Assembly (NCBI RefSeq): GCF_043641665.1
Contig: NC_092200.1
Coordinates: 1,545,527 to 1,609,526 of the forward strand
Source: Enoplosus armatus
Lineage: Eukaryota; Chordata; Actinopteri; Centrarchiformes; Enoplosidae
DNA length: 64,000 bases
Reading direction: 5' to 3'
Shown: in pieces, positions 1-12,883 of the stretch
How the letters are laid out: every line of letters begins with the position of its first letter
Numbering within the stretch: the stretch's first letter is position 1
Made by a program: the position numbers and the translations under genes
The notes under the pieces: generated by a model
The model's input: only the letters and a program-made list of their open reading frames with translations
Database searches by the model: none
Told to the model about the DNA's origin: nothing

Positions 1-3000
1 GCAACAACATCATCTTAAAAGGATGTAAATGATTTTATGTGGAAGGGCCTTAACGTCTGGACAGTTTAGAGGTTTTTTACATGTAAAACATGAGATCATA
101 AAACATCCCTGTTTCCTCCAGCTGATCTTTTTTTTGTTCCGACATCTGCAGCGTGACGTTATTTTCTACCAAATCGTTCTTCACGGGTGCTTTTAGCCTT
201 CAGTGCATAATGATGCTAATTTTAATGTGTGAAAGTCTGACTGCATGACTTTCACAGCGGCCGTGATATTTCTCAAGAAATGGATTTGTAGGAGAAATAA
301 ACTGAGGATTTGTAGCTCTGCTGAGGTCTGAAGGTCCTGAAACACAGAACATGAAACTTTGACTTCAACACAAAGTTTTACGCTCCGTCAACCTCCAGCG
401 TCTAAACGCTGCGTTCGTGTCGTTCCTCAGAGACAGAGTGACGTCTTCCTGCCGGAGGGGACAGACAGAAGGTCACAGTCGGCCTCATCAGGTCTCCTCG
501 CTTCACCGCCGCCTCAGTCAAACGTCAGCGAGTTTGTTTTGAGTGTCGGGACCTCCACAAACCTCCAACCTGTGATGTGGACTGACTTTGTCCTGTTGGC
601 TTAACAGGAGGAATACATTTGATTTTTAGTGTCACAGAGTTTTCAGATTTCCAACTAATATAAAAAAGAGCATTTTTAAAGCAGGACATCAGTTGAAAGG
701 CCCATTAACGTGTCGTCTCACATGTCACTCCATTCAGTTTCTAGATGCCGGCGCAGCCACATGGAGCTCAGCCGATGACGAGGATGAAGTGCGTCCCTTC
801 CCGACAGATACAACAAAGCTAACAAATCAGCCAGCGAAGCCTGATTATGATTTGGACGCGGACGTCGAGACGTATTTACAAGGTTCACTTTGATTTTATG
901 ATTCCAACCTCAAAAAAGTTGCGTTGTCTTGCTGCTGCCAGATAAATGTGTTCAACCGAGAGTAAATAGGGCAAAATCAAAGTTTTTCATTGTGGAATTA
1001 TTTATTCGTTGTGTTTAATAATACTAAAATAAACTGGAAACATTTATTATATTATTATTATAATTCATTTTACGCTGCACATTCGTGGCACAGTCCATCC
1101 ATATAGACAAATGTTCAAATTCACAGGCTGATAACGGTCTCAGGTTAGTTTCAGTTCTGCAAACAATTCTTTTTTGGCAATTCAGCTTCAGTGGACAAAT
1201 GTTCCTGGAGAGTCAGTAGAATCACAGACACATACAGTTCCCATGCATGCCGAGTTGGGGTCTGTAATTCTACAACAACACATTTTTCAAGATGTCATAA
1301 ATGCACCAAGTTAGATTCATGAGAAGCGGACTGTTTCAGAGGCTGTAGATAAGCTACTGCTCTCTCTGGTGTCCCTTTTTAAGAAACAAACCAGACTGCA
1401 TTAAAAAACAGAGGTAGGCCATAAAAAATGTAGCGTCAGGCCATAAATAGGCAGAGGAATGCCAGAGACATGTAGGGACAGGGTTAGACCGTGCAGCAGA
1501 TCAGCCAGTAGACCATAAATAGTCAGAGGATCACCAGAAACATACAGATTTCTGCTTCAACAGAAACCACGTGGGCCGAGCTGCACAGAGGGTCTGCAGA
1601 GTCCACAGTGACAATGATCCAGTCAATGAACCAGCAGTGCAGGCGGCACGTCCAACAGTAGAACCATAAAATGTACTGAAATGAACTCATTTCAGCGGAG
1701 TTACAGAGATCCGTGGATTCACCGTCGAAGGCAAAGTAGATTTGCAGACGTGCTCTGATGCGTGAATTCCCGTCTCTGCCAAAGAACTAGAGAAAGCGAT
1801 CATATTATCGGTGTCACACTAACCAGTATTATATAACTCTGCTGCGCCGGAGTATTCACAGCTCCACAGCTTCAGTCATGAGATGAATGCTATAAATATG
1901 CTCCCTTAAACTGAGCGCTTTGACTTAATGTCTGGTTGACAAATAATTCGCTAACTAAGGTAGCTAACTAGTAGCAATGAGATCAGCTCGGTGAGCTGCT
2001 TTGGCTGGCTGGCACGTTAACAATCAGCTCGCCAACCGACGCATCAAGTAGTCACCATGTCACTCTCAGCACCACCTATTTCATGAAGACACCATCAGGA
2101 CACCGCCACATCCATTCAGTCCAAACAGACTGAAAGTAAATCGTTTTCATGCCATCGATGCGAGGAGGACTGTGATGTCCTCTCTGGGCCCAAAGCGTTC
2201 CTATAGTTGTCAATAAAAGACGTTTGATTGAAAGATTGAAACTCGCCGTATAGCATCCAGCTGGACTGCCTCTAATATCTGGACATGCTGCTGAATGAAT
2301 GATACTAAATCATTTACGTTTTAATTCATATTGTCAGCAGACTTCCTCATTAACAATCCAAGCTCGCCATGTTAGCTAACCTGGTTCTTTGTCGTGGCTC
2401 ATTACATCTGGACCAATCAGATTAGCCCCTGCTGCTTTTTTTAAATCGGTATCTTTCTCTTCTATCTGACATGAATAAGACATATGCAGGATACAGATAG
2501 ACATGATAGGGAATTTTACATTATAGCTCTGTTTGATGTTGTAATATTGATTCGGGGTGGGGGGGGTAGCAGAGGGAGTACTGCTCCTCTTTCATTTGTG
2601 TTTCCTGATAAAGAAAAAACCTTTCAGTTGTTTATTCTGCAGCAGGATGGAAGAGGAATATGGAGGAAAGAAAGGCAGTAGAAGCTCATGTCTTTTAGAA
2701 TAAGAACAGAAAACAAGAAGCGTGAAGTCACTAAACATTTCTTGTCAGCAGGAATTCACCAGCAGTTTCCAAACCAGACGAATCTACGACGTTCTCCGCT
2801 GCAGCCCAAAATAAGACGGCTTGTTTTCATACTGAAATCTCTCTGAGATGACTGAGCACAGAGCAGAGTTTCCCAAGAGTGTATTTTTATCTTTGTCCCA
2901 CGACATCACAGTCCTGCACACAGCGGGCGCATTAACTGAGTCTCTCTGGTGTTGTTGAATGGTGTATTCCACTGACCTGACGGACAAACCACTGACAATC

Positions 3001-6000
3001 CAAGGACAAAGACACACATTCCCAAACTGCACCAATCTGAAGAAGCCGACCAGACGAATGCTGCCGCACAGCACCACAATCAGCCCTCGCCCATATCAAA
3101 ATCCCATTCATATTCAACCAATCAGCAGCCGGCGTTGAACCAACGTCCTTTAATTTGGGTTACTGGTTGAAAAGAAGAGCAGCAAGCTAGCCACGCAGGA
3201 AGATGAAACAGGGATCAACGAGCCTCACGGCAGAGCTGTTTGAATCACTGCAGGTGCTGATGAGGTCTGGAACCAGCAGACTAGACCATGTCTTTATTGC
3301 ACTCTTAGACTGGGACCCGTCTACGAGGGTTTGAGTGACTGTAAGTGAGTTCTGACATTAAAACGCTGGCTGTGAACTTCAGGTCAGGAAATGCATCTGC
3401 TGCGATCCGATTCAGGAGGAAAGATAATCAGTTATGTTCAACATATTGTTCCAGTTAGAGATACTGGTGAACGATATGCACGCAGAATTTGAGTCCAAAT
3501 GAAGCAAATGATCCTAACGAGCGCCCATAAAACCTGAGGCGCAGCTGGCTCGCTACTACAGAGTTTACCTCATTTATTATTATTCACTCTGCTATTATTT
3601 CCCTCTAATATTTAGTCTTTCATTTGGGCTGAAATGTTTTTAGCCTCCTGGAGTTTCTGTCTTTGCTTCGTCTCTTTTTGTCCGTCTCCCTTTCTCACAT
3701 GATTTATTACCTGTATGTAAATGCAAACACAAACCTTTCATTTATGTACCAAAGAGCCTCAAGTGCTCCGCCGAGACAGTTTCAACACAATCGCTGTTTA
3801 ATCTGCTGCTTCAAAGGCAGGCTGAAAGGTTTGAGAATGGAGGGATGAAGGAAGGCAGGAGGGAAGAAAAGAAGGAGAGACTTTTGTTCAGGTTACTACA
3901 ACACCTGAAGCAGTTAAGACAAGCCTGAACCACGACCGCCGAGAGATCTGTGCAGTAATCCGGTAACTCGCAGCAGCGGCAGCAGGATTACCTGTCAGTG
4001 AGCACAATGTGGGGTTTTGTTTGTAAAGCTCTACTTTTTTAAACAGATCTGCAGGAAAGCTGAACTGTGCAGTGATTCTGGTAGAAGTCCTTCGTGCAGC
4101 AGAACTGCATCTGTCCTGCATTACTGCTGTCTGAGGAGCCAAATTAGCTTCTGGAAACACAAAACCTCTTGTTGTTCTACCCGAGACGTTCTCTGAACCC
4201 CCAAGAGCTGAAAGGAGGAGAACATTTCAAACAATGTGATGGATGGAGCAGAAGTGCAGCGTGAGTTCAGCAAACATGCACTACTTGTTGACTTTGGATC
4301 TCTGTGTTTATTTGGGATTTCATCGGTTTCCACTTTGGATCTCTGAGAGGTTTAACGTCAGGAGGGAGGGCGACGTCACCGCCTGTGTGATGGAAAATGG
4401 ATGTCTCTCTGAATCTGTGTGAGACTTCGATTAAATGCTTACTCTAACAACAGCGACTGCACGTTGCCGTATTTCATCAAAAAACAAGTTGAGGAGGAGA
4501 AAATGTTTGAAGTGTCAGATTCTGATTCTGAAGACCAGTGGAGTCCAGCTTTAAGCCCGGACTGGACTCCACTGGTCTTCCACGTGTTTCCAGGTGTTGG
4601 GGGGTATTGTACATGTGAAAGAAGCGAGCTGACCAGAGATCTGTAGCTGCTGCAGACTGGAGGCTCCAGGCTACATTAGCCGCTACTAGCATAACACACC
4701 ACAACCTGCCACCCAACTGTAGGTGGTCACGTTGCATTGTGGGTAACGTAGGCACCAGGTTTTTACAAAGAAGAAGAATGTGTGGAACGAATAGTTTATT
4801 TACTGTCTATCATGAGTCCGACAGCGTTTATAGGAGTGGGATGATAAATCTGCGCAGGACTGATCTGTTGTGATTTCTGGTCCGATCGATAGGACACCAT
4901 CGTTCATTAGTGACGCCTCTATGAATAAAGTCTGGTCAGGTTCAGGTAGAAACTACTTGGGAAGGATGGTGGTCACTGCTGAGTGTCTCCCACGTCAAAC
5001 TTTCTAGTTTGCTCCTGATGTAAACATGCTTAATGATCCTCCACTGATCACTGAATATTATGAGATTATTATGAGAGAGAAAATTACGTCAGAGAAGAAT
5101 GAGAAAGAAACACAACAAAGAAAAGACTGCTGAGGAAATGAAACAGGAAAAGAGGCTCAAGGAAATAAAGGAGGGAAAATGTCAGGGAAGGAGAGATGAA
5201 GTTGAAATCAAGAAAAAGATAAATCCAAAGAGAAGTAAAGTGTTGTTAAAGTGCAGAACGAGGCTTTGAGGACTGGGAGAAAGAGTGTCTTGTTATCAGT
5301 GTTTACCCACAGTGCACCAGTAGATGCTGCAGTGGATAAGACAGCAGACCATTAAAAGCTATTGACCTCTGGCCGTTTATCTCCACCCGCCTGCCTGTTT
5401 ACTGACTGATGAACGGCGGCGGGATTCACAAAACAGTCGATGAGCCGCAGTTTGTCCTCCAGACCACAAATATTCTGAAGAAAGTCTTTAAAGCTGAAGA
5501 CAGATGAGCAGCCTGTGCAGGACAGCGGCGAGGCTGCCTGGAAACTGCAATTATTTCACATTCCTGCAGACAATTTTCCAAATCATCATCATCAGTTTTT
5601 AGATTGATTTCCTTCCCTCAGGCAGCCGCTGGAGTTATTAACTGTCTATAAAAGTCAGCTTGCAGAGATCTGAAACACGCAGCAGATTTTAGAGAGAGAG
5701 TCTTCTTTAGATGGCGATGCATTCAAGGACACTTGAGACAAAACAACTCAAGATGTGAATTATCTGCGTAAACACCAAAACAACCTGCGCGGTTCTTCAA
5801 TAGCTAACAACAAGCAGTTAGAACGTTTAGAGACAAATACATGTGAGCTGCTTATCAATGTCATTTACCTTGTCTTTCCATTTTCTGGCCAAAGAAATGA
5901 TACGTGTTCAACGTTTCCCTCCAACAACTTGCTTTGCAGAATCTGATGACGTATTGGATAGTTTTGTTTTTGTCGTATAATAGTGAACAGTTGTGAGCCC

Positions 6001-6508
6001 TTTTCTCTGCACGATGCTCGGATTATGTCAACAGAGACAGAAGGCGGGTGGTCCACAGGAAATATTCTAACAGAAACTCTCTCAACCTCAAAAAGAAAAC
6101 AGCATCAGAGAATAGTTCCTCCAATAATCCAACAGCAACAACAAGATGGTGTCTGAAGAACTGGGCAGGAAGGGAAAGTCAAACCAACAGGCTTTATGTC
6201 AGATCGGATCATCTCAATCCATCAGTTCACCTATCAAAACAATCTGACAAATAAAACTTAACCCAAGATCCCCTTACATGCTTTTTCTTACTAGTTTAGT
6301 TCACGTGATGACGACTGAGCAAACTCCATAAAGCCCATAAGATGTGCTTGAAATCAGAGAAAACAGCTAGCAAGTAGCCTCGTTTGGGACTGTTTACTTC
6401 ACTGCATGGGAGACGCTCCTGGACGGTTCCCATAGAAACGCTCAGGTAAGCGGCTGCGTGATGCTCTTTATCTGGGGGGGGGGGGGGGGTGACCAGACGT
6501 ACATTTGC
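1..6508. other. Presumed dipk1c intron 1; no further exon seen
   Basis: No coding exon could be supported here on either strand. The stretch lies downstream of the minus-strand dipk1c exon 1, so it is most simply its first intron. I looked for the conserved kinase-like and cysteine-rich segments of the FAM69 family and found none, so the later exons should lie left of the window. The longest open frames are short (under 100 codons), lack splice-consistent partners and resemble no family I know. Contents noted: a degenerate repeated segment around 1410-1560 (a GGCCATAAATAG-like phrase), a perfect 19-bp hairpin at 4530-4580, and a 16-G run at 6474-6489. Confidence 0.5.
4530..4580. repeat. Perfect 19-bp inverted repeat (hairpin)
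   Basis: Arms 4530-4548 and 4562-4580 are exact reverse complements (the left arm begins GAAGACCAGTGG), separated by a 13-base loop. The total length of 51 nt is short for a microRNA precursor. It lies in presumed dipk1c intronic sequence. No terminator role is expected in a vertebrate. Confidence 0.85.
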
Positions 6509-6510
6509 CA

Positions 6511-6752
6511 AACCAACCAGTTAGTCTTCTTCCTCTAAGTCTTCTCTCTTTTGAAAGACAAAAATGTTAAAGACAGTCCTGATAAAGCAGAAATCTCACC
6601 TTTGTGTTGCTTGTCGTAGTTTGGTGCACCACAGTGAGGCGAAGAAGAAGTCGAACTACAAAAATGACTTGGACGTCACAAAGGTGAGATTTATGCTTTA
6701 AAAGACGTTTTACAGGAGAAAAGACTTCAAGGAAGAGGAACTGGTTGGTTAA
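6511..6752. mobile_element. Foldback / MITE-like inverted repeat
   Basis: The left arm (about 6511-6606, beginning AACCAACCAGTTAG) and right arm (about 6677-6752, ending AACTGGTTGGTT) are imperfect reverse complements along most of their length. They share the inner end TCTCACCTTTGTG and its complement, and about 70 bases separate them. There is no coding capacity. The form fits a non-autonomous DNA element, but I cannot assign a family. It sits about 130 bp downstream of the dipk1c exon 1 donor, inside the presumed intron. Confidence 0.6.
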
Positions 6753-6880
6753 CTTCCCCACCAGGTCTGTAAACTCTGGTTTTACGTGAGTTACTCTTCA
6801 CATATCGCTTTGTTATCGTCATGTATCGCCAGGCAGTGCATGGGATAATGGATCACAGCTGTGATGGTTGTCTGACTCAC

Positions 6881-7102
6881 CAGTCTCTGCAGGATCCTCT
6901 TGCTCTTGTCGTCGGTGCAGTAGTCGGACAGGATGCTCCTGTGGACCAGAACCAGCCCGTTGAGAAACAGCCAGGAGCCGAACCAGAGCAGAGCGAACAC
7001 CAGGGTCCCCCGCCGGGACCAGAGCTTGAGGCCCAGCCACCGGAGCAGGCACAGCCCGCCGCCGCGACCCCCTCCACCCGACACCAGTCCTCCAGGGAGC
7101 AT
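6881..7102 (-). CDS. dipk1c: DIPK1C (FAM69C)-like protein, first coding exon only
   Basis: FAM69/DIPK1 proteins are ER-resident, cysteine-rich, kinase-like proteins held by an N-terminal membrane anchor. This exon encodes 74 residues. A glycine-rich start is followed by a basic patch (LWSRRG), a hydrophobic anchor at about residues 33-55 (LVFALLWFGSWLFLNGLVLV), then a conserved segment SDYCTDDKSKRILQRL. That segment parallels the N terminus of human DIPK1C in order: RRGTL, membrane segment, S-x-x-CTD-KS-RIL. The ATG at 7102 has a very good Kozak context (ACCACC before ATG). An upstream in-frame TTG at 7141 was not used. The exon ends CAG AGA CTG before GTGAGT, phase 0. The remaining exons are outside the window. 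The anchor plus CTD motif make FAM69 membership likely; the choice of paralogue C rests on that motif and on chromosome-18 neighbours. Confidence 0.72.
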
Positions 7103-10100
7103 GGTGGTGGTCGCTGTGTGCGCAGAAGCCTCCTCTGCCAAAAAGTGTCCGAGGTCTTCTGAATAGTCGCAGTGGTCTCACTAAAAACAGACGCTGTGGG
7201 GCTGCGGACTCTGAAGCATTTGGTGCAATAAAAGTTTGGACAAAAAAAACATTTGTAGCTTCAAGAAAAGTTATTTGTAGTTTGTCGATGTTAAATAATC
7301 TCTTAAAAAATAGACAGGAAGGAGAATAAATACTTATGAGCTCATATTAATTGCTTCTAAAACGTGAATATTCTCGAGTGTCATGTTTGATTAAAACATA
7401 GACGAGTAATTTTGTGTTAAAAAAAAAAAATGAATCGAATCATCAGCATATCTTGCAACACCAGGTAGGAACCCGACGTCGGGCAGTTGTGCCTTCATAT
7501 CTCCCATGATGCTCAGCACTCAGTTAAAGTGGAAATTAGGAATCACTGCTGTAATCCAGGATCCAAAACATTCTGTTCAATCATGAAAAATATCCGTCGT
7601 CATGGAGGCCTCTCGCTCTGTTTCTGCTGGACCTCTCTGGTCTCGATGGAAACTGACAATAAATCCGCTGAAAAACAAAAACAGCAGAAGAAGAGAGCAG
7701 TCCGTAATCATCCAATCAGGGCAACACGTTCCAATCCGAGTCGCCTGGCCCGGCCTCCAGCTTGGCTCGGCAGCGTCTCCGCGAGAAATATTTGGAAATT
7801 TAGTTTGTTCATGTTGAGATTTTGTCTTTTCATATCCGACTGCTTGATTTATTTTCCTCACAGAGAGTCAACAAGTGTTGAGCAACAGGAAATAACTCAG
7901 AAGCAGCCGAGTCGCCGTCGCACTGTGATGTGGGTGTCTGGACACACACACACACACACTCAAATACACAACCAGCTGCACACACACACAGACACACACT
8001 CGCAGCAGACTCTGGACTTCCCGGCGATGTTGTCCTCACGTCACCTCCTCGTGGCGTCTGTAGTTTCTGTGGTCGTCACGCCGTCGAGCTGGAGATCCAA
8101 AACCTAAAATATCCTTCAGGGAGCTCTGTGATGCTGGAAAGAGTTCCTTAATGAGCCTAAAAAGAAAAATAGATGCAGAAAAGTTTCCTTGATGTCATAA
8201 AATAGAAAAATACTTCAGAAGAAGAGTTTTTTTTTACTCCTTGATGTTTGACAAAGAGATCTGTGACGAGAGAAAAAGTCAGAGCTTCAGATCTTTACTC
8301 AGATGGACTTTTCAGCCTTTTGCTCTAAAATAAAAAACAATCAAAAACTCTCTCATTAATCATTGATTAATCAATGATTTTACACCAAAGAAGAACAGCA
8401 ATTAACATTCAGAGAAACTGATCAAAGTTTCCTTTCATGAACATTCAAACTCTGAAATACATTTTTAACATCAACTCAAGCTTTGAGAGTTTGAGATCAT
8501 AGTGATTTTTATAACTGCGGGACACTGATAGTTCATCAACTCTTCTTCCTCTTCCTCTCTCGGACAGCTTATCTGCACAAAGGCTTTGTCTTTTTTAGTG
8601 TGAAAGGCAACCAAACTAATAAAACTTTCTTTTCCCAAAGTTCATGAAGGGTTCAGGAGAGGAGAGCAGCTCTGAAAGCTGATTTCTCCTCTGAAGCTAA
8701 TTATCTCTTCCATCTGCGGGTCAGTGGAGGGTTTCTCAAAGTGGGATTTAAGCTTGTAGACTTTAAGAGAGAGCTTGTCAGTCACTCGTCTGGTTTGATC
8801 TGTTTACTGTTCTGAATGTCTGAAGAAAAAACACCTTCATTCTCAGACAGGCGGCTGTGGAAGTCACTCTCAGGCCGGAGTTTCTTTCAGTCTCTGTTTT
8901 CTGTCCTGCTATAAAGACTTTCGCTGACACATCCAAAAAGCTCTGCTATCCAATTATTTAGCCTTTATTACAGTTTCCTGATGTGGTTGTGGCTTCTTTC
9001 ACTGAAGCATCCAAACCATGAACTGGGAAAAAAACTCAACTACCGCACTGGAAAACACAAAGAGACTTGCCAGAGATCCAGATGACGAACTCCAACTCTT
9101 CAAATCAAGGAAAGAAAACCAGGAGATGGGCCGCCGCCTGCGTCTTAAAATATTAGAGTTTGTTTCTTGTTGATGGGTGGTGGAGAGGCGACAGCTGCTG
9201 CAGCTGCTCCCGCGCTCCCAGGAGATGAAACCACATATTAGCTACTATTCATATGATCTCATAGGTTTGATCCATGCAGCATGTGCAGTCGCAGCCGCGT
9301 CTCCTGGAAATTACTTTTAAATATTACTAGATTGTTTTCCAATTAAGCTGTGGACACAAACGTAACCGCTGGCTGGATTATTCTCGTAGGCAACATTTCT
9401 GTGACTAAATGAAACCCTCCATTTCAGGGAGGAGGTCGGGTGGATGGTGTCCTACAAACCGCAGGACTGCGACACCAGAGACCGGGGTCTGCATCCAGGG
9501 TCCCGTCTCTTTGGTTCGGGTTAGTGGAAGATTGTGGTTTCGGTTCGTCGTTAATAAACACGTCGTGCTTCAAGTGCAGACTATTAAACTAGACCAGGAT
9601 CTGTGACTTTAACCAAGAGCTGTCACTACATGCAGATGTTGTACTGAGAGACTGGATATTTATTTATTAATGAAATGTGTTGCCAGTCAACTGATTAAAT
9701 AGATAACACAGACGGCACGACATGTCCTTTAAACTTTAAACTGGTTGGATGTGGAGACGTTAGTCACGTGTCCAATGTCCAATGTTGGACAGTTCTGCAA
9801 TTCAACAAACTCAAGCTGCAGACAGTCCAGCGTTGGTGCAATGTGTCTCTCGGATCCTAAAATCAAAACTTCTTTTGTTAGTCAGCCATGATTTTTAAAA
9901 ATGAGTGTAATAATTAGCCGTCGGCTGCTTTTCATCAGCTCACTGAGCAAAAACCCTAATTATGCTTCAACTGCAGATGATTCTAAACTCTCAAATTACT
10001 TCTGCAGAAAATCAAACAGTGGCTGCCGTCGGTCGCTCAGATGCAACAGGTGCCAAATCCCAAATCTCCAAAGAGCCCTCCACATCTCCTCCCCCTGAGG

Positions 10101-11550
10101 AAACCACCAGGCACTTTGTTTCACTCACCTCCTGAAGCCGGTCGGTGCAGCTTCTCTGAGGAGGAACGCAACAGGAGCCAAATCCTGCAATCGCCTCTTC
10201 AGCGTCACCTTTTACATTTACAGCAGACAGTCGAAGTCTTTGAGTTGCTGTTTGAGCCGCCGTGCATCTCTGAAGCGTAAAGGGGGGCCGCGAGAGTCGG
10301 GTGCGTGACCGCAGGACAGTTACAGTCGACTCCTCGCAGTCTTGGAAGATGACTCAGGAGTTCTCAGTAGAAGTCTCATGGAGCGTTGAAGAGACCAAGA
10401 TCCAAAGGGTTAAACTAATATTCTAGTTTTATAATCTGGTCTTCCAGTCCGTCAGTGGTCTGTTAAAGTCCTGCTTCTGAAGCAGCAAGAAACATCAGAG
10501 CCGTCAAATATAACTTTATTGAAACTATTTTCACTCAATGTGAAAAGATTTGTCCTCCTACCACCTTCAGGTTCTTCAAGGTTCCCGTCACATTTACAAG
10601 CTACTTGAAGTCGTAATAAATGTAAAAAAAAAAAAATTCAAGAAATTCAGAAATGTGTGCAATAAAATCCCAACTGTGCAAATAAAATCGTAAATGACTG
10701 AAGTAACTTTTAGCAGCAGCTCATGAAATAATCCAAAATATTTTTGGCAGCTTGTCTGCATACAGATGAGTAAACTTCATTTCTTTCTTTGTGAAGAAGA
10801 AATCACAAAACAGTTTGTCGTCCTGCTGCTTGTGCGTCCTTTAGTTTTTTAATTTTCCTTGAAAACAACTTGAGGTGATGATTAAAACTCCAGAACCAGT
10901 TCCTGAAATAAACTGAAGGATAGTCAGCAGGTGTCCAGGTCCTCGGCCAAGTCCAGATAACTTCTCTTTCTGTTCAGAAAATGATGATGATGGTGATCAG
11001 GTGCTCCGCAACCGGGACGAACTACTTCAAGACTCGTAACTACTGGAATAGTTTAAAAGCTTGTTGGCAGGTTGTCCGCAAAGTCCAGATGATCAAACAT
11101 CAGTAATCCGGCTGCTTGAGGGTCCTTTAGTTCCTTTAAAATGTTGATCAAAACCTCCAAAACCGGGAACATCTCAGACATTTAACTCTATGAAATCTAC
11201 TTAAATTAGAGAGAGATAGTCCAGATAACTAAACTGTCCCTTTGTGACAAACTGTCTGCAGGCCCAGTTTTTGTCCTCAAAACCTCCACAAATCCTGCGT
11301 TGACAGCAGCTGGAGGAGCAGGTCTCAGTCCATAATGATGCTCTGGGAGATAAACTGGGAGACTTTTCCACCAGGAGACGGTCCGTCTGTGACACCCTGT
11401 CCTGTAAACCCTGATTCAGGACTGTCAGGCAGCCTCGGCGGCTCCAGCAGACGTCTGGTGTTTCAGCGGCTCTGGTTTCTCCTCACGCTGCTGCTGCTGC
11501 TGCTGCTGCCGCCTCGCTCTCTCTCCGTCTAACACTGCCTGGCTGAAACA
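7103..11550. other. Gene-less intergenic stretch, left part
   Basis: No exon with a recognisable product was found on either strand. Open frames at 7487-8107, 9409-9606 and 9901-10280 have no homology I can recognise and no splice-consistent partners. Contents: CA repeats near 7943-7997, a perfect 22-bp palindrome at 8358-8379, and a degenerate tandem duplication at about 10735-11190. In the duplication, phrases such as GTCCTTTAGTT, CAGATGA and AAACC-TCC-AAACC recur about 300 bp apart. A short CTG trinucleotide run lies at about 11488-11510. Confidence 0.5.
8358..8379. repeat. Perfect 22-bp palindrome
   Basis: The sequence reads AATCATTGATT followed by its exact reverse complement, with no spacer. 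It is AT-rich and contains overlapping ATTGAT/ATCAAT motifs that resemble homeodomain or CUT-type half-sites. No function can be assigned from sequence alone. Confidence 0.85.
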
Positions 11551-11712
11551 GAGTGTGTGTGTGTGTGTGTGAAGTGTGTAAGAGGGTGTGTGTGTGTGTG
11601 TGTGTGTGGGAGAAAGAGTGTGTGTCGTGCTCAGGCGTGTTAGTTCAGCCCCATTCCTCTTCCTTCAGTCTGCTGCACTCCCGGCTTTTTCTTTCTCTTT
11701 CCTCTCCTTCTG

Positions 11713-11802
<90 letters not shown>

Positions 11803-11803
11803 T

Positions 11804-11854
<51 letters not shown>

Positions 11855-11891
11855 TGAGTGTGTGTGTGAGTGAGTGTGTGTGTGAGTGTGT

Positions 11892-11940
<49 letters not shown>

Positions 11941-11943
11941 AGT

Positions 11944-12006
<63 letters not shown>

Positions 12007-12053
12007 TGAGTGTGTGTGTGAGTGTGTGTGTGAGTGTGTGTGTGTGTGTGTGT
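11551..12053. repeat. Compound GT microsatellite, about 500 bp
   Basis: Long (GT)n tracts are interrupted by GTGAGTGAG and GAGAGTCTGTTTG phrases. The GAGAGTCTGTTTG phrase recurs at 11797 and 11937, so about 140 bp of the array has itself been duplicated. Open frames made of Cys-Val or His-Thr repeats across this tract are artefacts. Alternating purine-pyrimidine sequence of this length can adopt Z-DNA. Confidence 0.95.
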
Positions 12054-12883
12054 CTTCAGGGAGAACGGAGGCACCTCCTCCGGCGTCCCTCCTCTCTAAC
12101 TGGAGAGACTCCCCCCCTCTTTCCTCCCCTTCACCCTCTCCTCACCCCTCTCTTATATTTTCATGCTACTGTACCCCCCCCCCCCCCCTTTACCCTGTTA
12201 CCACGGCAGCAAATCTCTGCTCAGGTTCAGTCCCCACATGCAGCCTCACAGAGCCTCGCCAAATTAAAAGCTCTCACCCCATTTATCTCACTTTTCCCTT
12301 CTTTCTTCTCTCCTTGCTTCCTCCCCCTCTCTCCCCCTTTCTCCCCCAGCCCTGTGCCATACGTGGCAAGCGCTCCAATAACAACAGCCCAGAGGCCCAG
12401 GGCATGTTGGTAATTGCCCTATTTGTAAAAATACCAATAAAGTTCTGCAAACATAAAGAAAGGGCAGTCGAGTTTGATGTTTTCAGGTGTGAAAAATGTT
12501 TGAGGAGGTTATTTTTTAAAATGCACTGGTGTGTGTGTGTGTTGTAGGATAGTTGTTTGTTTAATATTTCTGTTTCCTTTAACCAACACCATTTCCCATA
12601 AGCCAACAGGCCATCGCAGGTTAAACATCACGGCTCAACAGAGGAGGCGACCGAGTGTCCGTGGTCAGTTCTGTCTGTAATAACAGCCGGACGGAGAGGA
12701 CGAGCAGTGTGACAGACAGCCGGGATTATCTGGAAAACTGGGAGACCGACTTCAGAGGAGAGCGTTGGCGTTAACGGTGACGTCGCTCGCGATCCTACAG
12801 AGTGGAAGAGGACTAACCTGGACTGGAGTCAGGACTTCATCTCTCTACAAAGATGTTCATGCAGATGTGTTAGTAAACTGTTT

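Noticed and set aside
4419..4755. Overlapping open frames on both strands around the hairpin
   Set aside because: Short, no homology; the central part is the inverted repeat itself.
7139..7141. Upstream TTG start for dipk1c
   Set aside because: The in-frame ATG 39 bases downstream has near-ideal Kozak context and the extra residues are not conserved.
6821..7181. Other open frames over dipk1c exon 1 on both strands
   Set aside because: GC-rich shadow frames; only the ATG at 7102 frame has a membrane anchor, family motif and a correctly placed donor.
7487..8107. 206-codon plus-strand open frame
   Set aside because: No recognisable domain, contains a CA-repeat-encoded Thr-His stretch, no splice partners.
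11553..12547. Cys-Val and His-Thr repeat open frames on both strands
   Set aside because: Products of the GT/CA microsatellite.
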